64,000 nucleotides of DNA, taken from positions 178,311 to 242,310 of the forward strand of contig DHZH01000008.1 of the NCBI GenBank assembly GCA_002414385.1. Reading direction: 5' to 3'. Under the pieces are notes generated by a model. That model did not search any database. It was not told where the DNA came from and saw only the letters and a program-made list of their open reading frames with translations. The stretch is from Gammaproteobacteria bacterium UBA5109 (GTDB taxonomy: Bacteria; Pseudomonadota; Gammaproteobacteria; Pseudomonadales; Pseudohongiellaceae). Positions 41,635-51,247 of this stretch are shown here, piece after piece. Each line of letters opens with the position of its first letter. Within the stretch, counting starts at the first letter, position 1. Both the position numbers and the translations under genes were made by a program.

Positions 41635-43812
41635 CTAATCGGACAAGGGGTCGGGTCTTAGCTGAAATTTATATACCTTTGAGGTGGTGCCGGTACCGGT
41701 CTCCATATGAAAAGGCGTCCGGCTGCTGAAGGTTGCCCAGATGCCCCTGCCTTTCCAGCCACCATCCGGATCATCGATTCGGCCGTCCATCCATTTGGTA
41801 TAAAAACCCAGCGGATACGGCACCCGCATTCTGATCCATTCGCCGTTATCAAGCACCAGCAGGGCGCCGCTCTGATTGCCGGTATTGATCGGCGTATTCT
41901 CACCCAGTCCCAGGGCACCACGCTGATCGACCCAGGTGTAATAGGAGCCTTCGGCACTGCCGGGGCGATCCAGGCCCTGATATTGCGGCAGGGGTTCGGT
42001 ATAGAAACTCCAGCCTTCCGGGCAATGCTGACCGGTGGCTTCGGGACCATTCAGGGGTCCTGTACACAAGCTGCGATCAAAGCTGGCCATCTGGCCACTG
42101 GCCAGCGCAACCCACATCACGCCATTACGATCGACATCACCGCCACGGGGCGAAAAACCTTCAATCGCATTACCGTTTTCATCCAGCGGCAATTCATAAT
42201 ATTCAACCAGGGCATCAGTATTCGGGTTGTCGCCCGGGACCAGTCGTGCCACCGCACCCGGATATCCCAGCATGGTACCCCAGACCGAGCCGTCCGGTGC
42301 CGGGGCTACCGCGTAGAAACTGCCGTTCATGATGCGGGTATCCATCTGCGGATTCATCGGCTCACCGGGTTCCGTGAAGGCATCGCGCTGGCCATTGCCG
42401 TTGGTATCCAGGATCATCGGTGTCCAGCCCTGAGCAGCAGCAGCATCGCCGGTCTCAAGGAACTGGCGGGTATTGAGCCAGCCAACTGCCGGACCACCGC
42501 CGCTGGTCCATAAAGTATTATCGGCATCTTCGGCAAACATCAGATGGTGGGTGCTGAAACAGGTATCAATCGGTGTATATTCATCCGTCGCCGGGTCATA
42601 CACGCCAAGATGCCTGCCGCTGCCCTGCAGGGGAAAAACCTGCGCCGAAGGATGCTCGGAACCTTCCTGACACCAGGCTGGATTTTCCGGCCCGCGCACT
42701 CTTGCCGTCAGCCAGACCCGGCCATCCTGATCCATCATCGGGTTGTGCACATTGGTCTGGGAGTCCCAGGGTTCTTCCGTGCCCCAGTAAGGAGATTCGG
42801 CCAGTTGCGATCCGGATACGGAAGGAGCACCCGGATCCAGCATGCTCAGTGGAATCTGTTCAATCGTATGGTTGACCGGGTCCAGCACCGGGATATAGTC
42901 AGTACTCAGTTCAGTCGCCCCGTAGATAAGCCCATTGGCATTAAGTGTCGGATCCCGCCGGTCAGTGGAAACCAGGTCATGCATGTAGGCCTGCGGATCA
43001 GCCCAGTCCCAGATGGTAATCACGACATTGCGTTCCATGCCCTGTGGGCGTTCCGGTGCCGGGGGTAAGGCACCCTGGGCAATACGCTCAGTCCAGCCGG
43101 CATACATTTCATTGAATGCCTCCATTCCCAGGCCACTCATACCACGAACCATGTTGCCACCGGCCTGCCCTGACTGAATGCGGCGTTGCCAGGCATCCAC
43201 TGAAGTCAGGTCACTGAACATCGCCGGAATCTCGCGAATGGCGGCATTGCCAAGCTGATGACAGGCAAGGCAACCACCATTGCCAACCTGACGAATAAAG
43301 TCTTCCTGATGGGTAATATTCGGGTTGATGCCATTGCCCTGTGGTCCGGTTCCCGGAAACTCGCTGGCATCCGGAATTTCCAGCATGGAATACCAGTACC
43401 CGGCAGGATAATACTGCGCCGCTGCCCTGGCATTCGGTGCCAGCACCGCAGTCAGATCAGTGGAAGAGCCGGGAGTCACATTAATGTGTTCGGAATCGAC
43501 CAGGCCATAGCCCCGTACCCACAGTTCATAGGAAGCCTCGGGTAAATCCGGTATCAGGTATTCCCCGTTATCATTGGTCACGACAATTTTGGCATAGGGG
43601 GTGCCGAGATCGTTAGTTTCAGCAATGACCCAGACCCCGGCTTCCGGCCCTGCCGAACTGCTGACTCGACCGGAGATATTGTCATTTGCTGGAGCCGCCG
43701 GCACCGATGCAGCGGATTCCATCTCCTCAGGAGCGGCGGGTTCCGGTTCCTGGGAACAGGCACTGAGAAACAGAACTAAAATAACAGACAGAAAGGAAAA
43801 TAATCGGGTCAT
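41635..43812 (-). CDS. Cytochrome c lipoprotein with carboxypeptidase-regulatory-like domain and propeller
   Basis: A 725-residue lipoprotein (lipobox FLSAC, C19). After a short acidic tether, residues about 46-125 form a carboxypeptidase-regulatory-like (transthyretin-fold) domain (ISGRVSSSAGPEAGVWV, TNDNGEYLIPDLP). A single heme site CLACH lies at 181-185. The remaining 500 residues have WLTARVRGP, LWTSGGG, WGTMLGYPG and MWVALASGQ blade-like repeats, resembling SMP-30/Vgb propeller proteins. Such proteins are often annotated as carboxypeptidase-regulatory-like or cytochrome c family proteins. The reaction is unknown. It is monocistronic. Confidence 0.8.
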   Translation of the reverse strand: MTRLFSFLSVILVLFLSACSQEPEPAAPEEMESAASVPAAPANDNISGRVSSSAGPEAGVWVIAETNDLGTPYAKIVVTNDNGEYLIPDLPEASYELWVRGYGLVDSEHINVTPGSSTDLTAVLAPNARAAAQYYPAGYWYSMLEIPDASEFPGTGPQGNGINPNITHQEDFIRQVGNGGCLACHQLGNAAIREIPAMFSDLTSVDAWQRRIQSGQAGGNMVRGMSGLGMEAFNEMYAGWTERIAQGALPPAPERPQGMERNVVITIWDWADPQAYMHDLVSTDRRDPTLNANGLIYGATELSTDYIPVLDPVNHTIEQIPLSMLDPGAPSVSGSQLAESPYWGTEEPWDSQTNVHNPMMDQDGRVWLTARVRGPENPAWCQEGSEHPSAQVFPLQGSGRHLGVYDPATDEYTPIDTCFSTHHLMFAEDADNTLWTSGGGPAVGWLNTRQFLETGDAAAAQGWTPMILDTNGNGQRDAFTEPGEPMNPQMDTRIMNGSFYAVAPAPDGSVWGTMLGYPGAVARLVPGDNPNTDALVEYYELPLDENGNAIEGFSPRGGDVDRNGVMWVALASGQMASFDRSLCTGPLNGPEATGQHCPEGWSFYTEPLPQYQGLDRPGSAEGSYYTWVDQRGALGLGENTPINTGNQSGALLVLDNGEWIRMRVPYPLGFYTKWMDGRIDDPDGGWKGRGIWATFSSRTPFHMETGTGTTSKVYKFQLRPDPLSD

Positions 43813-44007
43813 GGCATCTCTCCGGGAACGGATTGTTGTTTTATTTTCGTTTTACGAGAACTACCGTTCGCTGAGACTAGCATAAGGATCAAGCTGGTAT
43901 AAAGGTATTCATCGGTATGAAAATCAATTTCTTTTGCCATGTTCATTCGATAAGCATTTAATATTCGATTAAAATCCCTGCCTTCAACACAAAGTAGGAA
44001 GCCTTTT

Positions 44008-45123
44008 GTGAAAAAAGCATTAATCACCGGAATCACCGGGCAGGACGGATCATATCTTGCAGAATTTCTCCTGGAAAAGGGCTATGAAGTCCATGGAGTC
44101 AAGAGACGTACTTCATTATTCAATACTGAGCGCATTGACCACATATACCAGGACCCGCACGCCTCAAATCCTCATTTGTTTTTACATTACGGAGACCTGA
44201 CTGACAGTTCCAACCTCACCCGCTTGTTACAGGAAGTACAGCCAGATGAAGTGTATAACCTTGGCGCTCAATCTCATGTCCAGGTTAGCTTTGAGCAGCC
44301 TGAATATACAGCGGATGTAGATGGCCTGGGGACATTACGTTTACTGGAAGCAATACGACTACTGGGTTTGGAGAAAAAAACGCGTTTTTATCAGGCGTCA
44401 ACTTCGGAACTTTTCGGCCTGATTCAGGAAAATCCGCAAAAAGAATCTACCCCTTTTTACCCCCGTTCTCCTTATGCAGCGGCAAAACTATACGCCTACT
44501 GGATTACTGTCAATTACCGCGAAGCCTATGGCATGTATGCCTGTAACGGCATTCTGTTCAATCATGAATCGCCAAGACGCGGTGAAACCTTTGTGACCCG
44601 CAAAATCACGCGGGCGCTGGCCAATATCGCTCAGGGCCTGGAGAAATGCCTGTATCTCGGCAATATGAATGCCTTGCGCGACTGGGGTCATGCTAAAGAC
44701 TTTGTACGTATGCAGTGGATGATGCTACAGCAAGATCAGCCTGAAGATTTTGTAATTGCTACTGGTAAACAAATATCGGTCAGGGATTTTGTTCAACTTG
44801 CAGCAAAAGATCTCGGGATTACCCTTAAATTTTCAGGGGAAGGCCTTGATGAAATCGGAACAGTTTCTAAAATTGAGGGTGACAAGGCGCCTGGTATTAA
44901 ACAGGGCGATACCATCGTTAAAGTTGACCCCCGCTATTTCAGGCCGGCAGAGGTGGAAGAGTTACTTGGTGACCCGACAAAAGCCAAAGAAAAGCTTGGC
45001 TGGGAGCCGGTAATTACAGTAGAGGAAATGTGCGCGGAAATGGTCAGTGAAGACCTGGAAAAAGCCCGTCAGCATGCCCTGCTGAAAAAGCATGGCTTCA
45101 AGATCGCCATTACCCGGGAATAA
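44008..45123 (+). CDS. gmd: GDP-mannose 4,6-dehydratase
   Basis: A 371-residue extended SDR. GTG 44008 after TAGGAA gives the standard N-terminus. Motifs are TGITGQDG (7-14), the catalytic S/T-S-E region TSELFG (132-137), Y156 and K160 in YPRSPYAAAKLYAYW, and FNHESPRRGETFVTRK near 180. It turns GDP-mannose into GDP-4-keto-6-deoxymannose, the first step to GDP-L-fucose. It is convergent with fcl, whose product does the next steps, and opens the polysaccharide locus. Confidence 0.96.
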   Translation: MKKALITGITGQDGSYLAEFLLEKGYEVHGVKRRTSLFNTERIDHIYQDPHASNPHLFLHYGDLTDSSNLTRLLQEVQPDEVYNLGAQSHVQVSFEQPEYTADVDGLGTLRLLEAIRLLGLEKKTRFYQASTSELFGLIQENPQKESTPFYPRSPYAAAKLYAYWITVNYREAYGMYACNGILFNHESPRRGETFVTRKITRALANIAQGLEKCLYLGNMNALRDWGHAKDFVRMQWMMLQQDQPEDFVIATGKQISVRDFVQLAAKDLGITLKFSGEGLDEIGTVSKIEGDKAPGIKQGDTIVKVDPRYFRPAEVEELLGDPTKAKEKLGWEPVITVEEMCAEMVSEDLEKARQHALLKKHGFKIAITRE

Positions 45124-45139
45124 GCTGAATCAAACAAGT

Positions 45140-46099
45140 TCAGACCGATCTGAAGCTGTCCTGATTGGCCAGGTACCATTCGTAAGTCTGGCGCAGGCCT
45201 TCCTCAAACGGTATCTGATACTGCCATCCCAGATTATGCAGGCGCTCGACATTCATTAGCTTGCGCATGGTGCCATCAGGCCTGGAGGTATCAAATTCGA
45301 TCCTGCCTTGATAACCGATCACTCTGGCAATGGTTTCAGCTGCTTCGCGAATGGAGCAATCCTCGCCCGTCCCCACATTAATATGGGATAACATAGCTTG
45401 GGTATGAGCAGCATAAATGTTTTTCGGCAAGTTCATAACAAAAACACTGGCGGCAGCCATATCATCGACATGCAGGAACTCACGCATTGGCTTACCACTG
45501 CCCCAGACAACAACTTCCGCAGCCCCTTTTTGTTTGGCTTCATGAAAACGGCGAATCAATGCCGGTAACACATGGGAATTTTCCGGATGAAAATTGTCAT
45601 TTGGGCCATAGAGATTGGTCGGCATCACACTACGATAATCCCTCCCGTACTGACGATTATAGGATTCACACAGCTTGATCCCGGCAATTTTGGCAATGGC
45701 ATAAGGCTCATTAGTTACTTCCAGTTTTCCCGTTAACAAGGCATCTTCCGCCATCGGTTGCTCTGCCTCTTTGGGATAAATACAGGAAGAGCCGAGAAAC
45801 AGTAGTTTCTGAACCCCTGCTTCGTGAGCCGCATGAATCACATTCGCTTCTATCATCAGGTTTTTGTAGATAAATTCGGCAGGATAGGTGTTATTCGCAT
45901 GTATACCACCAACCTTGGCAGCCGCCAGATAGACACAATCAAGCTTTTCTGTGTTGAAGAACTTATCAACAGCAGCCTGGTTGGATAAATCCAGTTCCGA
46001 GCTGTTTTTGCAAATGAGTTCCACTGAATCATCAAGGGAAAGTAAGCGATGAATAGCGGAGCCCACCATTCCCTTATGGCCTGCAAGGAATATTTTCAT
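45140..46099 (-). CDS. fcl: GDP-L-fucose synthase
   Basis: A 319-residue epimerase/reductase (WcaG). ATG 46099 gives the usual N-terminus MKIFLAGHKGMVGSAI; an upstream in-frame TTG at 46123 is less likely. The catalytic S104-S-C106 (FLGSSCIYP) and Y133/K137 (YAIAKIAG) are present, and FLHVDDMAAA near 220 is typical. It converts GDP-4-keto-6-deoxymannose to GDP-L-fucose. Together with gmd it supplies fucose for the exopolysaccharide. Confidence 0.95.
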   Translation of the reverse strand: MKIFLAGHKGMVGSAIHRLLSLDDSVELICKNSSELDLSNQAAVDKFFNTEKLDCVYLAAAKVGGIHANNTYPAEFIYKNLMIEANVIHAAHEAGVQKLLFLGSSCIYPKEAEQPMAEDALLTGKLEVTNEPYAIAKIAGIKLCESYNRQYGRDYRSVMPTNLYGPNDNFHPENSHVLPALIRRFHEAKQKGAAEVVVWGSGKPMREFLHVDDMAAASVFVMNLPKNIYAAHTQAMLSHINVGTGEDCSIREAAETIARVIGYQGRIEFDTSRPDGTMRKLMNVERLHNLGWQYQIPFEEGLRQTYEWYLANQDSFRSV

Positions 46100-46172
46100 C
46101 TTTCTGGAATTCCAAATCACCAAAAGTGAATCTATAACAACAACATTATAACTTTGATGGACTTATTTAATA

Positions 46173-47600
46173 TCAGGGACTGCGAATGACCAGATTGCGG
46201 ATTTCCGACATGTCTTCCATGGCGAAGCGAATGCCTTCACGCCCCAGACCACTTTCCTTGACGCCACCATAGGGCATATTGTCGACCCGGAAGGAAGGCA
46301 CATCGCCGATGACCACCCCGCCGACTTCCAGGCTGTCCCAGGCTTTAAGGGCCTTATACATGTCACGGGTAAAAATCCCTGCCTGCAGCCCAAACTGGCT
46401 GTCATTGGTCATGGCCAGTGCCTCATCAAAGCCTTTGTAGGAACTGAGCACGGCAACCGGGCCGAAAGCTTCTTCGGTACAGACCGCCTGGTCCTTTGGC
46501 ACATTTTCCAGCAGGGTCGCCTGCAGCATATTACCTTCGCGCTTGCCGCCACAAAGCAGTGTCGCACCTGCCGCGATGGCTTCTTCAATCCAGCCGTGTA
46601 GACGTTCAGCTTCCTGCTCGGAAATCATCGGGCCGATAAAGGTCTCTTCATTGCCCGGATCCCCCATGACCAGGTCGCGGGTTTTTTCCGTGAGGCGCTG
46701 TTTGAATTCCTCGTAAACATTTTCCTGCACAAAAATACGCTGCACGCCGATGCAACTCTGCCCGCTCTGGTAAAAAGCCCCGAACACAATTCGGGCAACG
46801 GCATCATCCAGGTCCCAGCTTTCATCCACAATGCAGGCTGCATTGCCGCCCAGTTCCAGGGTGACTTTTTTCTTGCCTGCCTGTTCTTTCAGTTTCCAGC
46901 CGACTGCTGGTGAGCCGGTAAAACTCAGGAGTTTAAGACGCTCATCTGTGGTGAACAGCTCTGCGCCATCGCGTTTGCAGGGAAGAATGGAAAAGGCCCC
47001 TTCCGGCAAATCGGTTTCGGCCAGCACTTCACCGATAATCAGGGCGCCAATGGGTGTCAGGCTGGCCGGTTTCAGAATAAAGGGACAACCAACCGCCAGC
47101 GCCGGCGCCACTTTATGCGCAGCCAGATTCAGCGGAAAGTTAAAGGGCGAGATAAAGGAGCACGGCCCAATCGGCACACGTTTGAGCATGCCGCGATAGC
47201 CTTTGGCACGGGCAGAAATTTCCAGGTTCTGTACCTCGCCGTTAAAACGCACCGCTTCTTCTGCCGCAACCCGAAAGGTGTCAACCAGGCGGGTGGTTTC
47301 GCCACGCGCATCTTTAATCGGCTTACCGGCTTCAATACATAAAGCCTGTGACAGTTCTTCGTGACGCTCCTTAAAGCTGTCCACACAATGCTGTAACACT
47401 GCCTGGCGTTCATAAGGTGCCATCTCCTGCATGGCCTGCTGGGCATCGACAGCGGCCCCTATCGCCTGGTCAATATGTTCAGGCGTAGCCATGGCAACTT
47501 CCGTGGCCAGTTTGCCAGTGTATTTATCATAGACTTTCAGATCGGTATTGGGCTTTTCGGCCTTGTTGGCCAGATAAAATGGATAGCTTTTTTCTAACAT
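46173..47600 (-). CDS. NAD(P)-dependent aldehyde dehydrogenase
   Basis: A 475-residue ALDH with E249 (TLELGGNAA) and the catalytic C283 (FYQSGQSCIGVQR), plus FISPFNFPLNLAAHK (149-163) at the cofactor site and a GPVAVLSSYKGFDEAL segment near 395. It resembles lactaldehyde/glycolaldehyde/succinate-semialdehyde-type enzymes, with the substrate unknown. It lies nine bases after a thiamine-diphosphate enzyme gene, so the two are co-transcribed and may act in sequence. Confidence 0.9.
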   Translation of the reverse strand: MLEKSYPFYLANKAEKPNTDLKVYDKYTGKLATEVAMATPEHIDQAIGAAVDAQQAMQEMAPYERQAVLQHCVDSFKERHEELSQALCIEAGKPIKDARGETTRLVDTFRVAAEEAVRFNGEVQNLEISARAKGYRGMLKRVPIGPCSFISPFNFPLNLAAHKVAPALAVGCPFILKPASLTPIGALIIGEVLAETDLPEGAFSILPCKRDGAELFTTDERLKLLSFTGSPAVGWKLKEQAGKKKVTLELGGNAACIVDESWDLDDAVARIVFGAFYQSGQSCIGVQRIFVQENVYEEFKQRLTEKTRDLVMGDPGNEETFIGPMISEQEAERLHGWIEEAIAAGATLLCGGKREGNMLQATLLENVPKDQAVCTEEAFGPVAVLSSYKGFDEALAMTNDSQFGLQAGIFTRDMYKALKAWDSLEVGGVVIGDVPSFRVDNMPYGGVKESGLGREGIRFAMEDMSEIRNLVIRSP

Positions 47601-47609
47601 AAATTCTCG

Positions 47610-49250
47610 TTAAATCTGCTTACTTAATTTTGGAAGTTGTTGGTTCAATATCAAGTCGTTCTCTGAATAATCAATTGGCACATCAATCAGATGCACACCG
47701 CCCTCCGTAAGGCAGGCGTGTAGCAGGGGCACCAGTTCTTCAGCCTGTGCCAAACGGTGACCTGAGGCTCCATAACTCTCAGCATAACGAATAAAGTCGG
47801 GGTTGTTAAAGTCCAGGCCAAATTCATCAAAGCCCATATTGATCTGTTTCCACTTGATCATGCCGTAAGCACTGTCATTAAGAATCAGGACCACCAGATC
47901 CTGTTTTAACCTGACAGCCGTTTCCAGCTCCTGGGAATTCATCATGAACCCCCCATCACCACAAATGGCGACGACCTTTCTTTCCGGAAATACCAGCTTC
48001 GCTGCCATGGCTGAGGGCAGGCCCGCGCCCATCGAAGCCAGAGCATTGTCCAGCAGCACGGTATTCGGGGAATAAGCCTGATAATTGCGCGCGAACCAGA
48101 TTTTATAAATACCGTTATCCAGCGCGATGATGTCATCAGCCCCCATCACTTTGCGGACATCCGCCACCAGGCGCTGCGGGTAGACGGGAAAGCGATCATC
48201 GGTGGTGCCCTTCTGCTCATGCTGGACCATGGCTTCACGAACTTTCATGAAATAGGAGAAATCCCAGTGAGCCTGCGGCATGAGTATTTCATTGAGTTGC
48301 CAGATACTGTTGGCGATATCACCGACCATTTCGGTCTGGGGAAAATAAACCGGATCCACTTCCGCGCCGCTGAAGTTGATATGAATCACGTTCAGGTCAC
48401 TGCCCTGCATAAAAAACGGCGGCTTTTCCACCACATCATGACCGACATTAATGATCAGATCAGCCTGCTTGATGGCCTGGTGCAGGAAATCACCATCGGA
48501 AAGTGCGGCATTGCCAATACACAGAGGATGACTTTCATCGACCACGCCCTTGCCCATCTGGGTGGAAATAAAGGGAATGCCCTGCTTCTCAACAAACAGG
48601 CGCAGCATTTTCGCAGTCAATTTACGGTTGGCTCCGGCGCCGATCATCAGCAATGGCTGTTTGGCATTCTGCAGACATTCCACTGCGCGGTTTAGCGCCT
48701 TTTCTTCAACAACAGGACGACGCTTCATGCTGGCACGAAAGGGTTGTTCATCAGATTCTTCCGCCGCAACATCTTCCGGCAGCTCCAGCAAGACAGCCCC
48801 AGGGCGCTCTTCTTCAGCCCTGCGAAAGGCCTCACGCACCTTGGAGGGAATATTGTCAGCACCAACGATCTGCCGGGCATACTTGGTAATTGGCTGCATC
48901 ATGTCGACCACATCAATGATCTGAAACTGGCCCTGCTTGCTGCGTTTGATGGGCTTCTGCCCGGTAATCATCACCATCGGCATGGCTCCAAGCTGGGCAT
49001 AGGCAGCAGCCGTGACAAAATTGGTGGCACCTGGCCCCAGAGTGGAAAGACAGACTCCCGCCTTGCCAGTCAGGCGCCCATAAGTCGCGGCCATAAAACC
49101 GGCAGCCTGCTCATGGCGGGTAATAATCAACCTGATAGACGAGTCTTTCAGGGAATTGAGTAAATCCAGGTTTTCTTCACCGGGTATGCCGAAGATGTAT
49201 TCCACATTCTCGGCCTCGAGGCATTTGATTAGGAGGTCTGAGGCTTTCAT
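47610..49250 (-). CDS. Acetolactate synthase-like ThDP enzyme (large subunit type)
   Basis: A 546-residue thiamine-diphosphate enzyme. The catalytic glutamate is E47 in TRHEQAAGFMA, and the ThDP-magnesium motif is GDGGFMMNSQELE...LVVLILND near 430-460. SKQGQFQIIDVV near 104-115 is acetohydroxyacid-synthase-like. No regulatory small subunit (IlvN/IlvH) or acetolactate decarboxylase gene is adjacent, so it is not an ordinary ilvBN locus. With the aldehyde dehydrogenase it may serve a special 2-ketoacid or aldehyde pathway, perhaps supplying the polysaccharide locus; this is inference. Confidence 0.85.
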   Translation of the reverse strand: MKASDLLIKCLEAENVEYIFGIPGEENLDLLNSLKDSSIRLIITRHEQAAGFMAATYGRLTGKAGVCLSTLGPGATNFVTAAAYAQLGAMPMVMITGQKPIKRSKQGQFQIIDVVDMMQPITKYARQIVGADNIPSKVREAFRRAEEERPGAVLLELPEDVAAEESDEQPFRASMKRRPVVEEKALNRAVECLQNAKQPLLMIGAGANRKLTAKMLRLFVEKQGIPFISTQMGKGVVDESHPLCIGNAALSDGDFLHQAIKQADLIINVGHDVVEKPPFFMQGSDLNVIHINFSGAEVDPVYFPQTEMVGDIANSIWQLNEILMPQAHWDFSYFMKVREAMVQHEQKGTTDDRFPVYPQRLVADVRKVMGADDIIALDNGIYKIWFARNYQAYSPNTVLLDNALASMGAGLPSAMAAKLVFPERKVVAICGDGGFMMNSQELETAVRLKQDLVVLILNDSAYGMIKWKQINMGFDEFGLDFNNPDFIRYAESYGASGHRLAQAEELVPLLHACLTEGGVHLIDVPIDYSENDLILNQQLPKLSKQI

Positions 49251-49491
49251 AAAAATAATGCTAATGATTGATGAGAAACAAGTCTACTACTAAACAGGGG
49301 CAAACTTTGAATCAATATCAAAACCACTAAAGGAGAAATCGAATCCGACAGCAAGCTTCCGATTAACTTACCTTCCTCATCGTCAGGTTAATATCTGCAA
49401 CTTTCTAGCCTTGAATAAATTGCAGTCAGTTGGGGTAGAAGCTATTAACTTGTGAAGTTTTCTGTTCAAAAGCTGAGAAACCCTTGAAAAT

Positions 49492-50736
49492 TTAATCTAT
49501 CAACTCTAGCAAGTTATGTTCGAACTTCCTCAAAATCTGTTCTTTATCCAAATGCTCCTGAGCATAGGCTAGGGCCACCTTGTTGGGCAAAGGTTTATCG
49601 AGTGCTAGTGTGATGCCAGCTACCAGTGCCTCAACCGATTCAGGCTCAACCAAAACTGCTATTTCTGGAAATTCTGCACATAATAAGCCCAGGCTGGTAT
49701 CAGGATCAGCCGTGATCACAGCATTACCACCTACAGCAAGTATGTTGGTAAGTTTTGAGGGTAGCACGGCATCTGCTACACCACGTTTCTGCACAACCAT
49801 GTGACAATCTGCAGATGCCAGTAAAGCCGGTAAGCGTTCATAGGGCTGTAGGGGGGCAAAAACCACATTAGTCAATTTCAAAGCTTGAGTCTTGGCAATA
49901 ATACGAGCTTTTCCAGCTCCCTCTCCCACTATCAGGAAAACCAGATCATCTCTGTGCTGTAATTGTTCCGCCGCCTCAATCAATGTTTCCAAGCCCTGCT
50001 TTTCACCTATATTGCCTGAATAAAGCACGACCCGCTTTTTAGATCCAACTCCCAATTCAACCAGTAGCTTTGAATCTCGCTGTGCTTTCAGAAAATAGTC
50101 AAGCTCAGCCCAGTTAGGAAAAAAAATAATACGCTCCTCTGGCACTCCTTTATCTATAGCGCGTTGTATCATATCTGGTGAAATGCTAGACACACGATCA
50201 AACCGACACAATAACCAACTTTCAACTCCATATATGAAACGTCTTATTACGCCGTTTTTATGATGGCTGCTTCCGGAATTATCAAAAATAACTCCAAACA
50301 TAGCATCGACTTCATAATCCTGAACATGAACCACACACTTTGCATTTGTTAATCTAGCTAGCAGCAAAGCATTCACAGCACAGAATATAGTGGGTACAAC
50401 TAGAACAATGACCTGTGGCCGCCAACTAAATTGGCTCAAAAGAGCAAAAAAGGATGTGAATGAGAAACTAATTAGATGAACTATACGGCCTATTGCTGAT
50501 GGTCGTGCTGGTACATACAGGGGGCAACGTAGTATCTTAACTTGCTGTATCTCCTGTCGTTTAAACCACCATCGGCGCCAGGAAGACGGAACATACCAGG
50601 CAGGATAATATGGTGGAGCTGTAACAACATGAACCATATGCTCAGAAAGGACTAACCAAGATGCAAGCTCACCAGTATACTTCCCAATTCCAGTAAGCTC
50701 TGGAGCATAATTTATGCCATAAATTAATATTTTCAT
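49492..50736 (-). CDS. WcaI-like glycosyltransferase (GT4)
   Basis: A 414-residue GT-B glycosyltransferase closely resembling colanic-acid WcaI. N-terminal YGINYAPELTGIGKYTGELASWL (start of the acceptor domain) and WRRWWFKRQEIQQVKILRCPLYVP are family-like; the donor domain has YSGNIGEKQGLETLIEAAEQL and PSKLTNILAVGG. WcaI is thought to add fucose to the lipid-linked repeat unit, which agrees with gmd/fcl nearby. It is divergent from the AT-rich capsule genes and more GC-rich than they are. Confidence 0.85.
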   Translation of the reverse strand: MKILIYGINYAPELTGIGKYTGELASWLVLSEHMVHVVTAPPYYPAWYVPSSWRRWWFKRQEIQQVKILRCPLYVPARPSAIGRIVHLISFSFTSFFALLSQFSWRPQVIVLVVPTIFCAVNALLLARLTNAKCVVHVQDYEVDAMFGVIFDNSGSSHHKNGVIRRFIYGVESWLLCRFDRVSSISPDMIQRAIDKGVPEERIIFFPNWAELDYFLKAQRDSKLLVELGVGSKKRVVLYSGNIGEKQGLETLIEAAEQLQHRDDLVFLIVGEGAGKARIIAKTQALKLTNVVFAPLQPYERLPALLASADCHMVVQKRGVADAVLPSKLTNILAVGGNAVITADPDTSLGLLCAEFPEIAVLVEPESVEALVAGITLALDKPLPNKVALAYAQEHLDKEQILRKFEHNLLELID

Positions 50737-50858
50737 AGGAGTCGATAATGCACTGGATTAAAAAAGCTCATACGAATTACAATAATAGATTATTTAATAT
50801 TATTTTGGGCTAATTATTTTAATAAATAATTTATAATATATAAGGGCTAGCAAATAAG

Positions 50859-51236
50859 ATGAAAAGATTGGTAATTGATATCGATCATACGATAACAACA
50901 GGCAATGGAAATTATAATTCCGCCTCTCCTAATCATGATGTTGTAAATAAAATAAGAGAATACCAAAGATTAGGGTTTGAAATTGTCCTTTATTCAAGTA
51001 GAAATATGCGAACTCACAACAACAATATTGGCAAAATTTTAGCTAAAACACTTCCTTCATTAACAAATTGGCTTAAACTTCACAAAGTTCCATATGATGA
51101 AATTTGGATGGGCAAACCATGGTGTGGCGATAATGGATTCTATGTTGATGATAAGGCAATAAGACCAAATGAATTTATAGATCTTAGTTATAAAGAAATT
51201 TGCCAAATTACAAACTCTACTGTTGTTGATGAGTAG
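50859..51236 (+). CDS. Small HAD-like capsule-biosynthesis phosphatase
   Basis: A 125-residue protein with the HAD nucleophile motif D7-I-D9-H-T in VIDIDHTIT, a second motif in EIVLYSSRNM near residue 46, and DIWMGKPWCGDNGFYVDD-like metal-binding sequence near 88-104. Such short HAD proteins occur in capsule and O-antigen loci. It would remove a phosphate from a sugar or polyol precursor. It is the first gene of a three-gene plus-strand unit, 11 nt before the next, in AT-rich DNA. Confidence 0.72.
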   Translation: MKRLVIDIDHTITTGNGNYNSASPNHDVVNKIREYQRLGFEIVLYSSRNMRTHNNNIGKILAKTLPSLTNWLKLHKVPYDEIWMGKPWCGDNGFYVDDKAIRPNEFIDLSYKEICQITNSTVVDE

Positions 51237-51247
51237 GATAGTTAAGA

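Noticed and set aside
41707..42513. 268-codon open frame on the plus strand
   Set aside because: It lies wholly antisense to the cytochrome c lipoprotein gene, whose lipobox, heme site and family-like segments prove the other strand; the product resembles no family.
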